From an uncultured Clostridia bacterium (lineage in GTDB: Bacteria > Bacillota > Clostridia > TANB77 > CAG-508): 64,000 nt of DNA. The notes under the pieces were generated by a model. That model saw only the letters and a program-made list of their open reading frames with translations, made no database searches and was not told the DNA's origin. Made by a program: the position numbers and the translations under genes. Shown piece by piece: positions 24,426-33,238 of this stretch (position 1 is the stretch's first letter; each line of letters begins with the position of its first letter). The stretch lies in the NCBI GenBank assembly GCA_934121905.1, contig CAKOVI010000004.1:1-64000 (forward strand). Direction: 5' to 3'.

Positions 24426-25059
24426 TTATGAACTAAGAATAGTAAAAGTATTTCCTTTCTTTTCAATAAATCCCTCTTCTTTCAAATGAGACAATTCTCT
24501 CATCATGGCACTTCTATCAACACTCAAATAATCGGCTAAATCAGTCAAAGAAAAAGGAAGAGAAAAGGTTTTACTAAGTTTTCTAGTAGATAATAAATTA
24601 AAGTAAGTAAGCAATTTATCTCTAATATTTTTCTTAGTCAAAAGTTCAATTCTAGTATTCAATTTTATAGTATTATTCATAATCAAAATAGGTAAATTTT
24701 TTTCTAATTCTTTATGGAATTTACATTTGGAATTACATTCTTTCATAATATTATCATAAATAAAACTTAAAATTTCGCAATTTTCTTTGGCTTCCACAAA
24801 TAATTCGTTATTGGTATTGGTAGGATACAATACCTCGCCGAAAATGTCGCCTTTAGTGAATTGGAAAATTATTGTTTTATTACCATTAAAATCATATCTT
24901 ATTAAATTAGCTGTGCCGCGTAAGCAATATGCACATTTGATTTCTTTTTTCTATATATGTTGTAATTACTTCGCCTTTTTTGAATGAACGTTTTGTTACT
25001 TTGTTGCAATTGTTGTTAAAGTTTTCAAAGAAACTTGAAGCATCAAAATCTGTTATCAT
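24426..25059 (-). CDS. Crp/Fnr-family regulator, needs +1 frameshift at a CGG codon
   Basis: The start is ATG at 25059-25057 (minus), preceded by AAAGGTG. The zero frame reads MITDFDASSFFENFNNNCNK...YIEKRNQMCILLT through codon 47. Codon 48 is CGG (24918-24916), after which the zero frame stops three codons later. Skipping the C gives GGC (Gly) and the frame continues TANLIRYDFNGNKTIIFQFT...IFGEVLYP, then the dimerisation helix and a C-terminal winged helix (LADYLSVDRSAMMRELSHLK). The complete product is 210 residues, a normal Crp/Fnr size. The cyclic-nucleotide-binding-like barrel glycine falls exactly at the shift. A palindrome upstream (25094) may be its own operator. The effector is unknown. 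Confidence 0.85.
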
Positions 25060-25093
25060 TGTTAATCACCTTTCGGTAGAAATATATCATAAA

Positions 25094-25113
25094 TTTGTTG
25101 CAATTGCAACAAA
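25094..25113. promoter_or_regulatory. Perfect 20-bp palindrome, putative Crp/Fnr operator
   Basis: TTTGTTGCAATTGCAACAAA lies 35-54 bases upstream of the crp-like start. A related dyad, GTTGCAAAAGTGCAAC, is at 25209-25224, and TTGTTGCAATTGTTGTT occurs inside the gene near 25003-25020. Symmetric 5-6 base half-sites (TTGCA/TGCAA) fit a dimeric helix-turn-helix regulator, so autoregulation is likely. Confidence 0.6.
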
Positions 25114-25467
25114 AAATAAAAGGAAAATAATTTTAAATAAAAAAGATTAAGAAAGGAGAGGAGAGTTTATGAAAGAGAACGAGAAAAAATAATGAACTTA
25201 AAATTACAGTTGCAAAAGTGCAACATATTTTAGAGTGGACAAAAACACAAATAAAAAATATAGGATGAAAAAAGACTTTTAATGGCATAAATGATAAAAT
25301 TATATTACAAATATATTGGATAAACAATAAAGTACAAAACCAGAAAGAATGGTAAAGTGATTTATTGCAGTTGATTTGTAGAAACTGACTGGTCTGGGAA
25401 AAAAGAAATAAAGTACTTAAAATTGGTTTGCATATAAAAATTAATTGAAAAAACTGAGAAAATAAAA
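25114..25467 (+). other. Non-coding or decayed stretch
   Basis: AAAGGAGAGGAGAG and an ATG at 25169 start only an 8-codon ORF, and the next frames stop quickly. It contains the second TTGCA dyad at 25209-25224. It may be a decayed gene once controlled by the Crp-like regulator, but no parent can be recognised. Confidence 0.4.
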
Positions 25468-25508
25468 AACAGAGGTTTACAAAAAGTAAAGTAAATCTCT
25501 GTTTTTTT
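25468..25508. terminator. Rho-independent terminator
   Basis: AACAGAGGTTTAC pairs with GTAAATCTCTGTT around a 10-base loop, followed by T7. It closes the decayed stretch on the plus strand and may also stop the small minus-strand gene at 25546. Confidence 0.8.
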
Positions 25509-25545
25509 ACATTAGTAGTATTTCAAGCTGCAAAAAGAAATTAAG

Positions 25546-25695
25546 CTAAAAGAATTTATCCCATGGTATAAAGATTATTGCTATACAAATCATTTCTAAA
25601 TACCAAGCTTCGTCTTCATAATCTCTCCATGCTAAAATTCCAGATACAATTGTTACACATACAATTCCAACAGCTTTTAAAATGTAATTTTCCAT
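25546..25695 (-). CDS. Small two-span membrane protein
   Basis: The 49-residue product begins MENYILKAVGIVCVTIVSGI, with a first membrane helix, the short loop WRDYEDEAW and a second helix (MICIAIIFIPW) ending in DKFF. AAGGAGAGA precedes ATG 25695 on the minus strand. A longer frame starting at 25737 has no ribosome binding site. Family unknown. Confidence 0.65.
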   Translation of the reverse strand: MENYILKAVGIVCVTIVSGILAWRDYEDEAWYLEMICIAIIFIPWDKFF

Positions 25696-25878
25696 TTTGT
25701 CTCTCCTTGCCTTAACATAAAACGGATTTATTTTCAAGAAATTATTATATTTTTATCCTTATATTTTTTAATAATGATAATCTAGTAACTTTTACCCTGA
25801 TAAAATAGCAAAAAACATTGCTATTTTATTATTTTTTTAGTACAATATAAAAGTAAAAAGAGAAAGGTGTTGATACAA

Positions 25879-27567
25879 ATGAGATTAAAAATGCCATATG
25901 GAATAAGTAACTACGAAAAAATGATAAATGATGGATATTACTATGTAGACAAAACAAAATACATAGAAAAGCTAGAAAATCTACCAGAAACCAACATAAT
26001 GTTTTTACGTCCAAGAAAATTCGGAAAAACACTATTTACAAGTGTACTAGAAAATTATTATGATAAAAATAAAGCAGATAAATTTGAAAGCTTATATGGA
26101 AACACATATATAGGAAAAAATCCAACAAAACTAAAAAATACCTATTGTATATTAAGATTCAACTTTTCCGGAATAAACACAGAAAATGAAGAAACAACAA
26201 TGATAGGATTTAAGGAGAAAGTTTCCATATTTATAGATAGTTTTGCAAAAAAATACGGAATTGATTTCTATGTAAATCAAGAACAAACAACAGAGGGAAT
26301 ATTAAGAAGCCTGATAGAAGCATTTAAGCTTCAAAAACCAGATGACAAAATATATGTAATAATAGACGAATACGACCATTTTGCAAATGAACTACTAGGA
26401 TTTTCACCAGAAAACTTTAGAAGTTTGGTATCAAAAAATGGAAGAGTAAGAAAATGGTATGAAGTGCTAAAAGAAGGAACAGAAACAGTAGTAGATAGAA
26501 TATTTATAACAGGGGTAGCACCAATAACATTAGATAGTTTAACAAGTGGATTTAATATTGGAACAGACATAACTCAAGATATAGATTTTAATGATATGAT
26601 GGGCTTTACTAGGGATGAGTTAGTTGGAATTTTAAATAATCAAGAAATACCTATAGAAGAGCAAGAAAAAATATTACCAATAATGAAAGAAAACTATGAT
26701 GGATATAAATTTAGTTTAAATGCAAAAAATCAAATATATAATTCAAATATGTGTCTATATTTCTTATCAAGATATATCAGATTAGGAGAAATCCCAAATG
26801 ATTTGATAGATATGAACATAGCAAGTGATTACAGCAAAATTGGTAAAATGCTAGACTTATGTAAAGGAGAAAATAGATTAGAAATATTAAGACAAACAGT
26901 GCAAGGAGAACCTATAGTAAATAACATTGTAAAAAAATTTAACCCAGCAATAGAATTTACAGAAACAGATATGATATCAATGCTATATTATTTAGGATAT
27001 TTAACAATATCAGGTGAATTAATAGGAATGCCAGAGCTTACAATACCAAATAAAGTAATGAAAGAAATTTACGCAGACTATTTTATGCAATTGGTAAGCC
27101 AAATGGCAGAATTTAGAATGAATAGTGATACAAATCAAGAAATATTGATACAACTAGCTAAATATGGAAGAATAGACAAAATAGTAGAGGTACTAAGAAT
27201 ATATTTAAACAATTTATCAAATAGAGATATGATTAAATTTGATGAGAAATATATCAAATTAGTATTTTACTGTATAGCGATGAATATAAGTTCATATTCT
27301 ACAAAATCAGAAATGGAAGTAAACAGAAATTATCCAGACATTTTACTTGTACCAAGAGATAGAACAAAAGGATATAAAGCAATCATGGTAGAATTTAAAT
27401 ATTTAAAAAAAGGTGAAATAGCAAAATTAGAGGATAAACAGAAAGAAGCAAGAGAACAAATTGAAAGATATAGTAAATTTGAAGATATAAAGGACATAGA
27501 AGGTTTAAGAAAATACACACTTGTAGTTGCAGGAAATGAGATTTTTGTACAAGAAATATGTAATTAA
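25879..27567 (+). CDS. AAA-ATPase-like protein with C-terminal PD-(D/E)XK nuclease-like domain
   Basis: The 562-residue product matches the AAA-ATPase_like/DUF1703 arrangement common in gut bacteria. The N-terminal NYEKMINDGYYYVDKTKYIE leads to a degenerate P-loop (LRPRKFGKTLFTSVLENYYD) and a Walker B-like IYVIIDEYDHFANELL. GVAPITLDSLTSGFNIGTDI and FTRDELVGIL follow. A C-terminal segment NYPDILLVPRD...AIMVEFKYLKKGE carries the D...E-x-K signature of the nuclease superfamily. These proteins are multi-copy in many genomes; a defence or mobile-element role is suspected but unproven. ATG 25879 was preferred over the TTG at 25870; GAAAGG lies upstream. Confidence 0.85.
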   Translation: MRLKMPYGISNYEKMINDGYYYVDKTKYIEKLENLPETNIMFLRPRKFGKTLFTSVLENYYDKNKADKFESLYGNTYIGKNPTKLKNTYCILRFNFSGINTENEETTMIGFKEKVSIFIDSFAKKYGIDFYVNQEQTTEGILRSLIEAFKLQKPDDKIYVIIDEYDHFANELLGFSPENFRSLVSKNGRVRKWYEVLKEGTETVVDRIFITGVAPITLDSLTSGFNIGTDITQDIDFNDMMGFTRDELVGILNNQEIPIEEQEKILPIMKENYDGYKFSLNAKNQIYNSNMCLYFLSRYIRLGEIPNDLIDMNIASDYSKIGKMLDLCKGENRLEILRQTVQGEPIVNNIVKKFNPAIEFTETDMISMLYYLGYLTISGELIGMPELTIPNKVMKEIYADYFMQLVSQMAEFRMNSDTNQEILIQLAKYGRIDKIVEVLRIYLNNLSNRDMIKFDEKYIKLVFYCIAMNISSYSTKSEMEVNRNYPDILLVPRDRTKGYKAIMVEFKYLKKGEIAKLEDKQKEAREQIERYSKFEDIKDIEGLRKYTLVVAGNEIFVQEICN

Positions 27568-27690
27568 ACCATTGTTTTTTTAGACAATATTTTAAAATAA
27601 ATATGGTAATTTTGAATTCGATATGATATACTGTGAAAGTACTAAAAAGCAAACAAAAAAGTAGCCACAAAAAACACAAGGAGGCGAAAA

Positions 27691-29184
27691 TTGAAAGTAA
27701 TAAAAAGAGATGGCAGAGTAGTAGATTACAATAAAGACAAAATATTGATTGCAATTGAAAAAGCCAATAATGAAGTAATAGATGAAAAAGAAAAAGCAAG
27801 CAAAGAAGATATAAAAATAATAACAAATTATATTGAAAAAATAGACAAAAAAAGAATTCTAGTTGAAGATATGCAAGACATAATAGAGCAAAAACTAATG
27901 GAAATAGGAAAATACGAACTTGCAAAAAAATACATAGTATATAGATATACAAGAGCATTGGTGAGAAAAAGCAATACTACAGATGAAACAATATTAGGAT
28001 TAATAAGAAATCAAAATCGAACAGAAGAAACAAAGCCAAGAGATATGTTAAAAGTATCCTCACAAAGAGATTATATTGCAGGAGAAGTTTCTAGAGATTT
28101 AACCAAAAGATTATTATTACCAGAAAAGATATCAAAAGCAAATGAAGAAGGAATATTATATTTTCACAATTCAGATTATTTTATGGGAACAAGTATTAAT
28201 TACTGTGTAACAGATGTTAAAGATATGTTATATAATGGAACTATAATAAATGAAGTAAAAATAGAAGAACCAAGAACTTTTGATAAAGCATGCAATATTT
28301 TAACTCAAATAATTGCACAAGTTGGAAGCAATTTATACGGAAAACAATATATAGATTTAAGCTGTTTAGGAAGATTTTTAAGAAAAAGCATAGAAGAATA
28401 TGAAAAAGAATTTAAGTTTAAGGAAAGATTTAATGAAAATGAACTAGAAGAAATTATAAGTAACTATGAGCAAAAGCAATTAAAAGAAGGAGTACAGACA
28501 ATTAAATATCAATTAAAAACGCTTAATACTACAGGGAGAAAAGAACCACAAGTTATATTATATTTAGACTTAAATCAAGAAAAAGAGTATTTAAAAGAAA
28601 ATCTAAAAATTAAAGAAGAACTAATAAAACAAATGCCAGAAGAAATAAGCGAGGAAAAATACAAATTTCAAGGAAAATTTAATCAAGGAATAGTAAGTAT
28701 AAACTTGCCACAAATAGCAATAATAGCAGACGAAAATGAAGAAAAATTCTATCAAATTTTAGAAGAAAGGTTGGAATTATGTAAAGAAGCATTAATGTGT
28801 AGGCATTATCAATTATTAGGAACACTTTCAGATGCTAGCCCTATTATTTGGCAAAATGGAGGAATATCAAGGCTAAAATCTGGTGAAAAAATAGACAAAT
28901 TACTACACGGTAAGTATTCAAATTTATCACTTGGATATATTGGAACAAACGAAATGGCAGAATTAATAAAACAAACAGAAACAATAGAAGAAAAAAATAA
29001 ATTTATAATAAATGTAATAAAAAATTTAAAAGAAACAATAGAAAAATGGAAAAAAGAAACAGATATTATATTTGTGTTAGATGGTCATCCACCTGAAAAT
29101 GTTGGACGTAAATTTGCAACCAAAGACAAAGAAAGGTATGGAACCATTAAAAATGTAACCGACAAAGGTTATTATACAAATTGA
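27691..29184 (+). CDS. NrdD-related protein lacking both radical sites (probably inactive)
   Basis: The first 90 residues are an ATP-cone (MKVIKRDGRVVDYNKDKILI), followed by anaerobic ribonucleotide reductase sequence: ILYFHNSDYF, VKDMLYNGTIINEV, CNILTQIIAQVGSNLYGKQY, GVQTIKYQLKTLNTTG, FNQGIVSINLPQIAI and LGTLSDASPIIWQNGG. The protein is 497 residues, versus about 700 for active NrdD. Two parts are gone. One is the block before FNQGIVSINLPQ that should carry the thiyl-radical Cys (MGCRSFL). The other is everything after DKGYYTN, including the zinc cysteines and the glycyl-radical loop. It cannot do radical chemistry but might bind nucleotides through the cone. The TTG start follows AGGAGG. 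No nrdG is adjacent. Confidence 0.82.
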   Translation: MKVIKRDGRVVDYNKDKILIAIEKANNEVIDEKEKASKEDIKIITNYIEKIDKKRILVEDMQDIIEQKLMEIGKYELAKKYIVYRYTRALVRKSNTTDETILGLIRNQNRTEETKPRDMLKVSSQRDYIAGEVSRDLTKRLLLPEKISKANEEGILYFHNSDYFMGTSINYCVTDVKDMLYNGTIINEVKIEEPRTFDKACNILTQIIAQVGSNLYGKQYIDLSCLGRFLRKSIEEYEKEFKFKERFNENELEEIISNYEQKQLKEGVQTIKYQLKTLNTTGRKEPQVILYLDLNQEKEYLKENLKIKEELIKQMPEEISEEKYKFQGKFNQGIVSINLPQIAIIADENEEKFYQILEERLELCKEALMCRHYQLLGTLSDASPIIWQNGGISRLKSGEKIDKLLHGKYSNLSLGYIGTNEMAELIKQTETIEEKNKFIINVIKNLKETIEKWKKETDIIFVLDGHPPENVGRKFATKDKERYGTIKNVTDKGYYTN

Positions 29185-29233
29185 TATAAATGGCATAATA
29201 TTAATATGCTTTAAATGAAAGGAAGGATAACAA

Positions 29234-30370
29234 ATGTTAAAAAAAGTAGGAATTTTAATTAATGGTGGGGATGCCCCAGGACTAAATGCTGTAATTCGTG
29301 CTATAACAAGAACAGCGGAAAAAAATGGAGTAGAATGCTATGGATTCATTGATGGTTTCAATGGTTTATTAAATAATAATTATGTAAGATTAGATAATGA
29401 ACAAATCACATCTGGAATACTACATAAAGGTGGAGCAATAATAGGCTCATCATTAAATTCAAACGTTTTTAACTATAAGGTTATAGAAAATGACCAAGTG
29501 GTATATAAAGATTTATCTGAAAAATGTGTACAAAACTTAAAAGATGATGGAATAGATTGCTTATTCACTCTTGGTGGAGACAGTACACAAAAATCTGCTA
29601 GAGACTTTTCATTAAGAGGAATAAATGTAATAGGAGTTCCAAAAACAATAGATAATGATGTTGCATGTACAGATGTTACATTTGGATTTAACACAGCTGT
29701 ATCTGTTGCAACTGAAGCCCTAGATAGACTTCACACAACAGCCGAAACACATAATAGAATAATGGTATTAGAAGTTATGGGAAGATATGCAGGATGGATA
29801 ACACTAGAATCAGCAATTGCAGGAGGAGCAGATGTAGCTTTACTTCCAGAAATACCTTATGATATAGACAAAGTAGTAGAAAAAATTCAAGCAAGACAAA
29901 AAGCCGGAAAAAACTTCAGTGTAGTTGTAGTATCAGAAGGAGCTTTCCCAAAAGGAGGAAGCATTTCTGTAAAAGATACACGAGAAGGTGGAAAAGGTGT
30001 TATAAATGTTCAACTAGGTGGAGCAGGCGACATTGTTGCAAAAGAACTTGAAAGACGTACAGGTTTAATTTCAAGAAATACAACTCTTGGATATTTACAA
30101 AGAGGAGGAACACCTACATCAACAGATAGAATATTATCTACAAAATATGGTGCAAAAGCAATGGAACTAGCACTAGAAGGAAAATTTAATGTGCTAACAG
30201 TTTTGAAAGATGGAAAACTTGATTATGTTTCATTAGAAGATGTAGTTGGAAACAACAAAGTTATAGGTGCAGTCGAAGGTGGAACAGAAGATAGCAATAT
30301 GAAAGTTGTAAAAATGGATGATGATTTAATAAAAACCGCAAGAGATATTGGAATTTGTTTAGGAGACTAA
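29234..30370 (+). CDS. pfkA: 6-phosphofructokinase (phosphoryl donor uncertain)
   Basis: This enzyme phosphorylates fructose 6-phosphate in glycolysis. The 378-residue product has GILINGGDAPGLNAVIRAI, TLGGDSTQKSA, VPKTIDNDV and LEVMGRYAGWI, and later GYLQRGGTPTSTDRI. Classical ATP-dependent enzymes read GGDGS and GTIDND, and pyrophosphate-dependent ones read GGDD and KTIDND. Here the pair is GGDS and KTIDND, so this is a long-type member that may use pyrophosphate or ATP. AAAGGAAGG precedes ATG 29234. Confidence 0.93.
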   Translation: MLKKVGILINGGDAPGLNAVIRAITRTAEKNGVECYGFIDGFNGLLNNNYVRLDNEQITSGILHKGGAIIGSSLNSNVFNYKVIENDQVVYKDLSEKCVQNLKDDGIDCLFTLGGDSTQKSARDFSLRGINVIGVPKTIDNDVACTDVTFGFNTAVSVATEALDRLHTTAETHNRIMVLEVMGRYAGWITLESAIAGGADVALLPEIPYDIDKVVEKIQARQKAGKNFSVVVVSEGAFPKGGSISVKDTREGGKGVINVQLGGAGDIVAKELERRTGLISRNTTLGYLQRGGTPTSTDRILSTKYGAKAMELALEGKFNVLTVLKDGKLDYVSLEDVVGNNKVIGAVEGGTEDSNMKVVKMDDDLIKTARDIGICLGD

Positions 30371-30380
30371 AAATTAAGTA

Positions 30381-30408
30381 TTGATTTTTAGAAAAAATGT
30401 GTTATAAT
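30381..30408 (+). promoter_or_regulatory. Promoter of the 71-codon ORF
   Basis: TTGATT (30381-30386) and TATAAT (30403-30408), with a TG-like GTT before it, have a 16-base spacer. Confidence 0.65.
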
Positions 30409-30456
30409 ATTTAAGTTACTAGTTAATAAGCTATAATTACAGAAAAAGGAGAAGAA

Positions 30457-30672
30457 ATGAGGCAAGAAAAATTTTTTATTGCAACATCAACAAAAATTCC
30501 GAAGAAAGGTGAAGAATATGCTTGCCGGAAATTTACAGCAAATCCACATATGCCGATTAAATGTTTTATAGGTAAAGTTATTTTTGTATTTAAATTATGG
30601 AAGAGTAACAACATCTATGTCGTAATAGATGCAGAAGGAAAAACTTATTTCATACAAATACAAAAGGAATAA
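30457..30672 (+). CDS. Small hypothetical protein; contains the only in-frame CGG outside interrupted genes
   Basis: The 71-residue ORF starts MRQEKFFIATSTKIPKKGEE and ends in WKSNNIYVVIDAEGKTYFIQ...KE. AAAGGAG before ATG 30457, a promoter and a close terminator support expression. Codon 24 is CGG (30517-30519, in the string GCT TGC CGG AAA). If CGGA were read as a four-base codon, the product would end after about 38 residues. The intact downstream frame argues that CGG is read as a normal triplet here, or that the short product is the real one. I recognise no family. Confidence 0.65.
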   Translation: MRQEKFFIATSTKIPKKGEEYACRKFTANPHMPIKCFIGKVIFVFKLWKSNNIYVVIDAEGKTYFIQIQKE

Positions 30673-30677
30673 CAAAA

Positions 30678-30713
30678 ATGTGCTAGTATATTCTTAAATA
30701 TACTAGCATTTTT
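30678..30713. terminator. Rho-independent terminator
   Basis: TGCTAGTATATT (30681-30692) pairs with AATATACTAGCA (30697-30708), followed by TTTTTG. Confidence 0.8.
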
Positions 30714-30757
30714 GTTAATTAAAAAATAAAAGCAATACAAAGAAGAGGAAAAACAAA

Positions 30758-31585
30758 ATGGAAAGATATCAAGAAATAGAAAGAACAATAATAACAACTT
30801 ATAGAAAACAAATATGGGCTAAATTTATAAAAGCAATAACAGAATATAAAATGATAGAAGACGGAGACAAGATAGGAATATGTATATCAGGGGGAAAAGA
30901 CTCAATGTTACTTGCTAAATGTTTCCAAGAACTAAAAAAACATGGGAAAAATAATTTCGATATAGAATTTATAGTAATGAATCCAGGTTATAATGAAGAA
31001 AATAAAAACAAAATAATAGAAAATAGCAAAATTCTCAATATCCCAATAACAATGTTTAAAACAGACATATTTGAAAGGGTTGAGAAAATGGATGACCATG
31101 AATGTTATTTATGTGCAAGAATGAGAAGAGGATATCTATATAAAAAAGCTCAAGAACTTGGATGTAACAAAATAGCATTAGGACATCATTTTGATGATGT
31201 TATAGAAACTGTTCTTATGGGAATACTATTTGCTGGTAAAATGCAAACGATGATGCCGAAACTAAAAAGCACATCACATCCAGGAATGGAATTAATTAGA
31301 CCTTTCTATTTTGTAAGAGAGGATGATATAATAAGTTGGATGAAATATAATGACTTAGAATTTATAAAATGTGCTTGTAAAATAACAGAACGACAAGCCA
31401 AGAAAAAGTTAGAAAATGGAAAAACCTCGAAAAGGGCAGAGACAAAAGAACTAATAAAAATGTTAAGAGAAAAATATGAAAATTCTGATATAAATATTTT
31501 TAATAGTACAAAAAATGTAAATCTTGAAACAATTTTATCATATAAGAAAGATGGAAAAATAGTAAACTTTTTTGATGAATATTAA
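30758..31585 (+). CDS. ttcA: TtcA-like tRNA thiolation ATPase
   Basis: The 275-residue product is a PP-loop ATPase with ICISGGKDSMLLAKC near residue 45. It has the TtcA-type CYLCARMRRGYLYKKAQELG and LGHHFDDVIETVLMG segments, plus a cysteine pair in FIKCACKITE that probably holds an Fe-S cluster. TtcA makes 2-thiocytidine at position 32 of some tRNAs; related clostridial proteins may have other tRNA targets. GAAGAGGA precedes ATG 30758. Confidence 0.85.
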   Translation: MERYQEIERTIITTYRKQIWAKFIKAITEYKMIEDGDKIGICISGGKDSMLLAKCFQELKKHGKNNFDIEFIVMNPGYNEENKNKIIENSKILNIPITMFKTDIFERVEKMDDHECYLCARMRRGYLYKKAQELGCNKIALGHHFDDVIETVLMGILFAGKMQTMMPKLKSTSHPGMELIRPFYFVREDDIISWMKYNDLEFIKCACKITERQAKKKLENGKTSKRAETKELIKMLREKYENSDINIFNSTKNVNLETILSYKKDGKIVNFFDEY

Positions 31586-31594
31586 TTTTTTTGG

Positions 31595-31644
31595 ATTGGG
31601 GACGGTTCTTTTTACAAAATGTACCAAAAAGACCCGGTCCCAAT
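31595..31644. repeat. Chimeric palindromic element: type B left arm, type A right arm
   Basis: The left arm (31595-31615) reads ATTGGGGACGGTTCTTTTTA, as in type B. The right arm (31621-31644) ends AAAAAGACCCGGTCCCAAT, as in type A. The arms still pair, with a few mismatches. It lies between ttcA and the amylase. Confidence 0.8.
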
Positions 31645-31678
31645 AGAACATTAGAAAAAGAAAGAAGATGGAGAACAA

Positions 31679-33119
31679 ATGAAACAAATAAATGGAACAA
31701 TATTACAATATTTTGAATGGTATCTAGATGTCCCAGAAGGATTGTGGAATAAGATAAAAGACGAATCTGAAGACTTAAACAGACTTGGAATAACGTCAGT
31801 ATGGCTACCACCTGCATATAAAGGTATAAATGGGAAAAATGAAGTAGGATATGGTGTATATGATTTATATGATTTAGGAGAATTTGACCAAAAAGGTACA
31901 ATTCCTACAAAATATGGAACCAAAGATGAATATCTAAGAGCAATAGAGAGCCTAAAGCAAAATGGAATAAATGTATATGCAGATATTGTACTAAATCACA
32001 AAATGGGAGCTGACAAAGAACAGGATATCTTAGCAAATAAATGTGATTGGGCAGACCACAATCAAGAAGGAGACATAGAAAAAATAAAAGCAGCAACAAG
32101 ATATACTTTTCCTGCAAGACACCATCAATATTCAGATTTTGAATGGAATTGGACTCATTTTACAGGTATAGATGTAAATAGTGCGACAGGAGAGCATGCA
32201 ATTTTTAAATTTAAAAATAAAAAATGGCAAACATGTGTAGATAATGAGTTTGCAAATTTTGATTATTTAATGGGAGCTGATTTAGATTTTTCAAATCAAG
32301 AGGTTGTTGAGGAATGTAAGAAGTGGGGATTGTGGTATCAAAAGTTTACAAGAGTTGATGGCTTTAGGCTTGATGCAGTAAAACATATATCTTCTGATTT
32401 TTATAAAGAATGGCTTACATATATAAGAAATCAAACTCAGAAAGAGCTATTTACAGTTGGAGAATATTGGTCAACAGATGTAGATAAGCTTCATAAATAT
32501 TTAACTGACGTTAATGGGATAATGTCTTTGTTTGATGTACCATTACACAATAATTTTTATAATGCATCAATCAATCCTGATTTCGATATGTCGAAGCTTT
32601 TAGATAAAACATTAATAAATGAAAATCCAGCAAAAGCAGTAACATTTGTAGATAATCATGATACACAGCCTCGGTCAGGCATTGCAAAGTTTTGTAGAAC
32701 CTTGGATGAAACAACTAGCTTATGCTACAATTTTGCTTAGAAAAGATGGTTATCCATGTGTATTTTATGGAGATTTATATGGAATACCACATTCGAATGT
32801 TCAACCAGTTGCTATGATAAAAACTCTTATGGCATTAAGAAAATTGAAAGCATATGGAAGACAGCATGATTATTTTGACCATAAAAATATCATTGGCTGG
32901 ACTCGAGAAGGTGATAATAGACACTTGGATTCTGGTCTAGCAGTAATTGGTTCAAATTCTTTTGATGCGGAAAAGAGAATGTATGTTGGAACGAGTTTTG
33001 CAGGTGAGAAATTTATTGATTGTTTAGATAATTGTTCTGATGTTGTTACTATTGATAGTGATGGCTGTGGAGTTTTTAAAGTCAGAGGAAAGAGTTGTTC
33101 TGTTTGGGTGAGAAAATGA
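31679..33119 (+). CDS. amyA: Cytoplasmic alpha-amylase (GH13), needs +1 frameshift at a CGG codon
   Basis: The N-terminal frame starts MKQINGTILQYFEWYLDVPE and holds the GH13 motifs DIVLNHKMG (region I), FRLDAVKHI (region II, catalytic nucleophile Asp), GEYWS (catalytic Glu) and FVDNHDTQP (region IV). Codon 332 is CGG (32672-32674), and the zero frame then ends at 32740. Skipping C gives GGT (Gly) and restores QALQSFVEPWMKQLAYATIL, then GYPCVFYGDLYG and the C-terminal beta domain, ending at 33119. The total is 479 residues, normal for the family. No signal peptide, so it is an intracellular starch/glycogen-degrading enzyme. The family motif is DTQPGQ, so the glycine is exactly what is expected. 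Confidence 0.9.
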
Positions 33120-33238
33120 ATCATTTGAATTGATTTTTTAAGCAAGGGCAAAAAATATTTATTCTTATTATGTAGATTTTTACCCCAAAATATGATATAC
33201 TTCTTAAACAAAAAGAGCGAAAAGAAAGGAAAATCAAA

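Noticed and set aside
32658..33119. Separate small gene in the amylase 3' half
   Set aside because: Its sequence is the direct continuation of the GH13 protein with no independent start signal; the earliest residues are an out-of-frame reading of the amylase.
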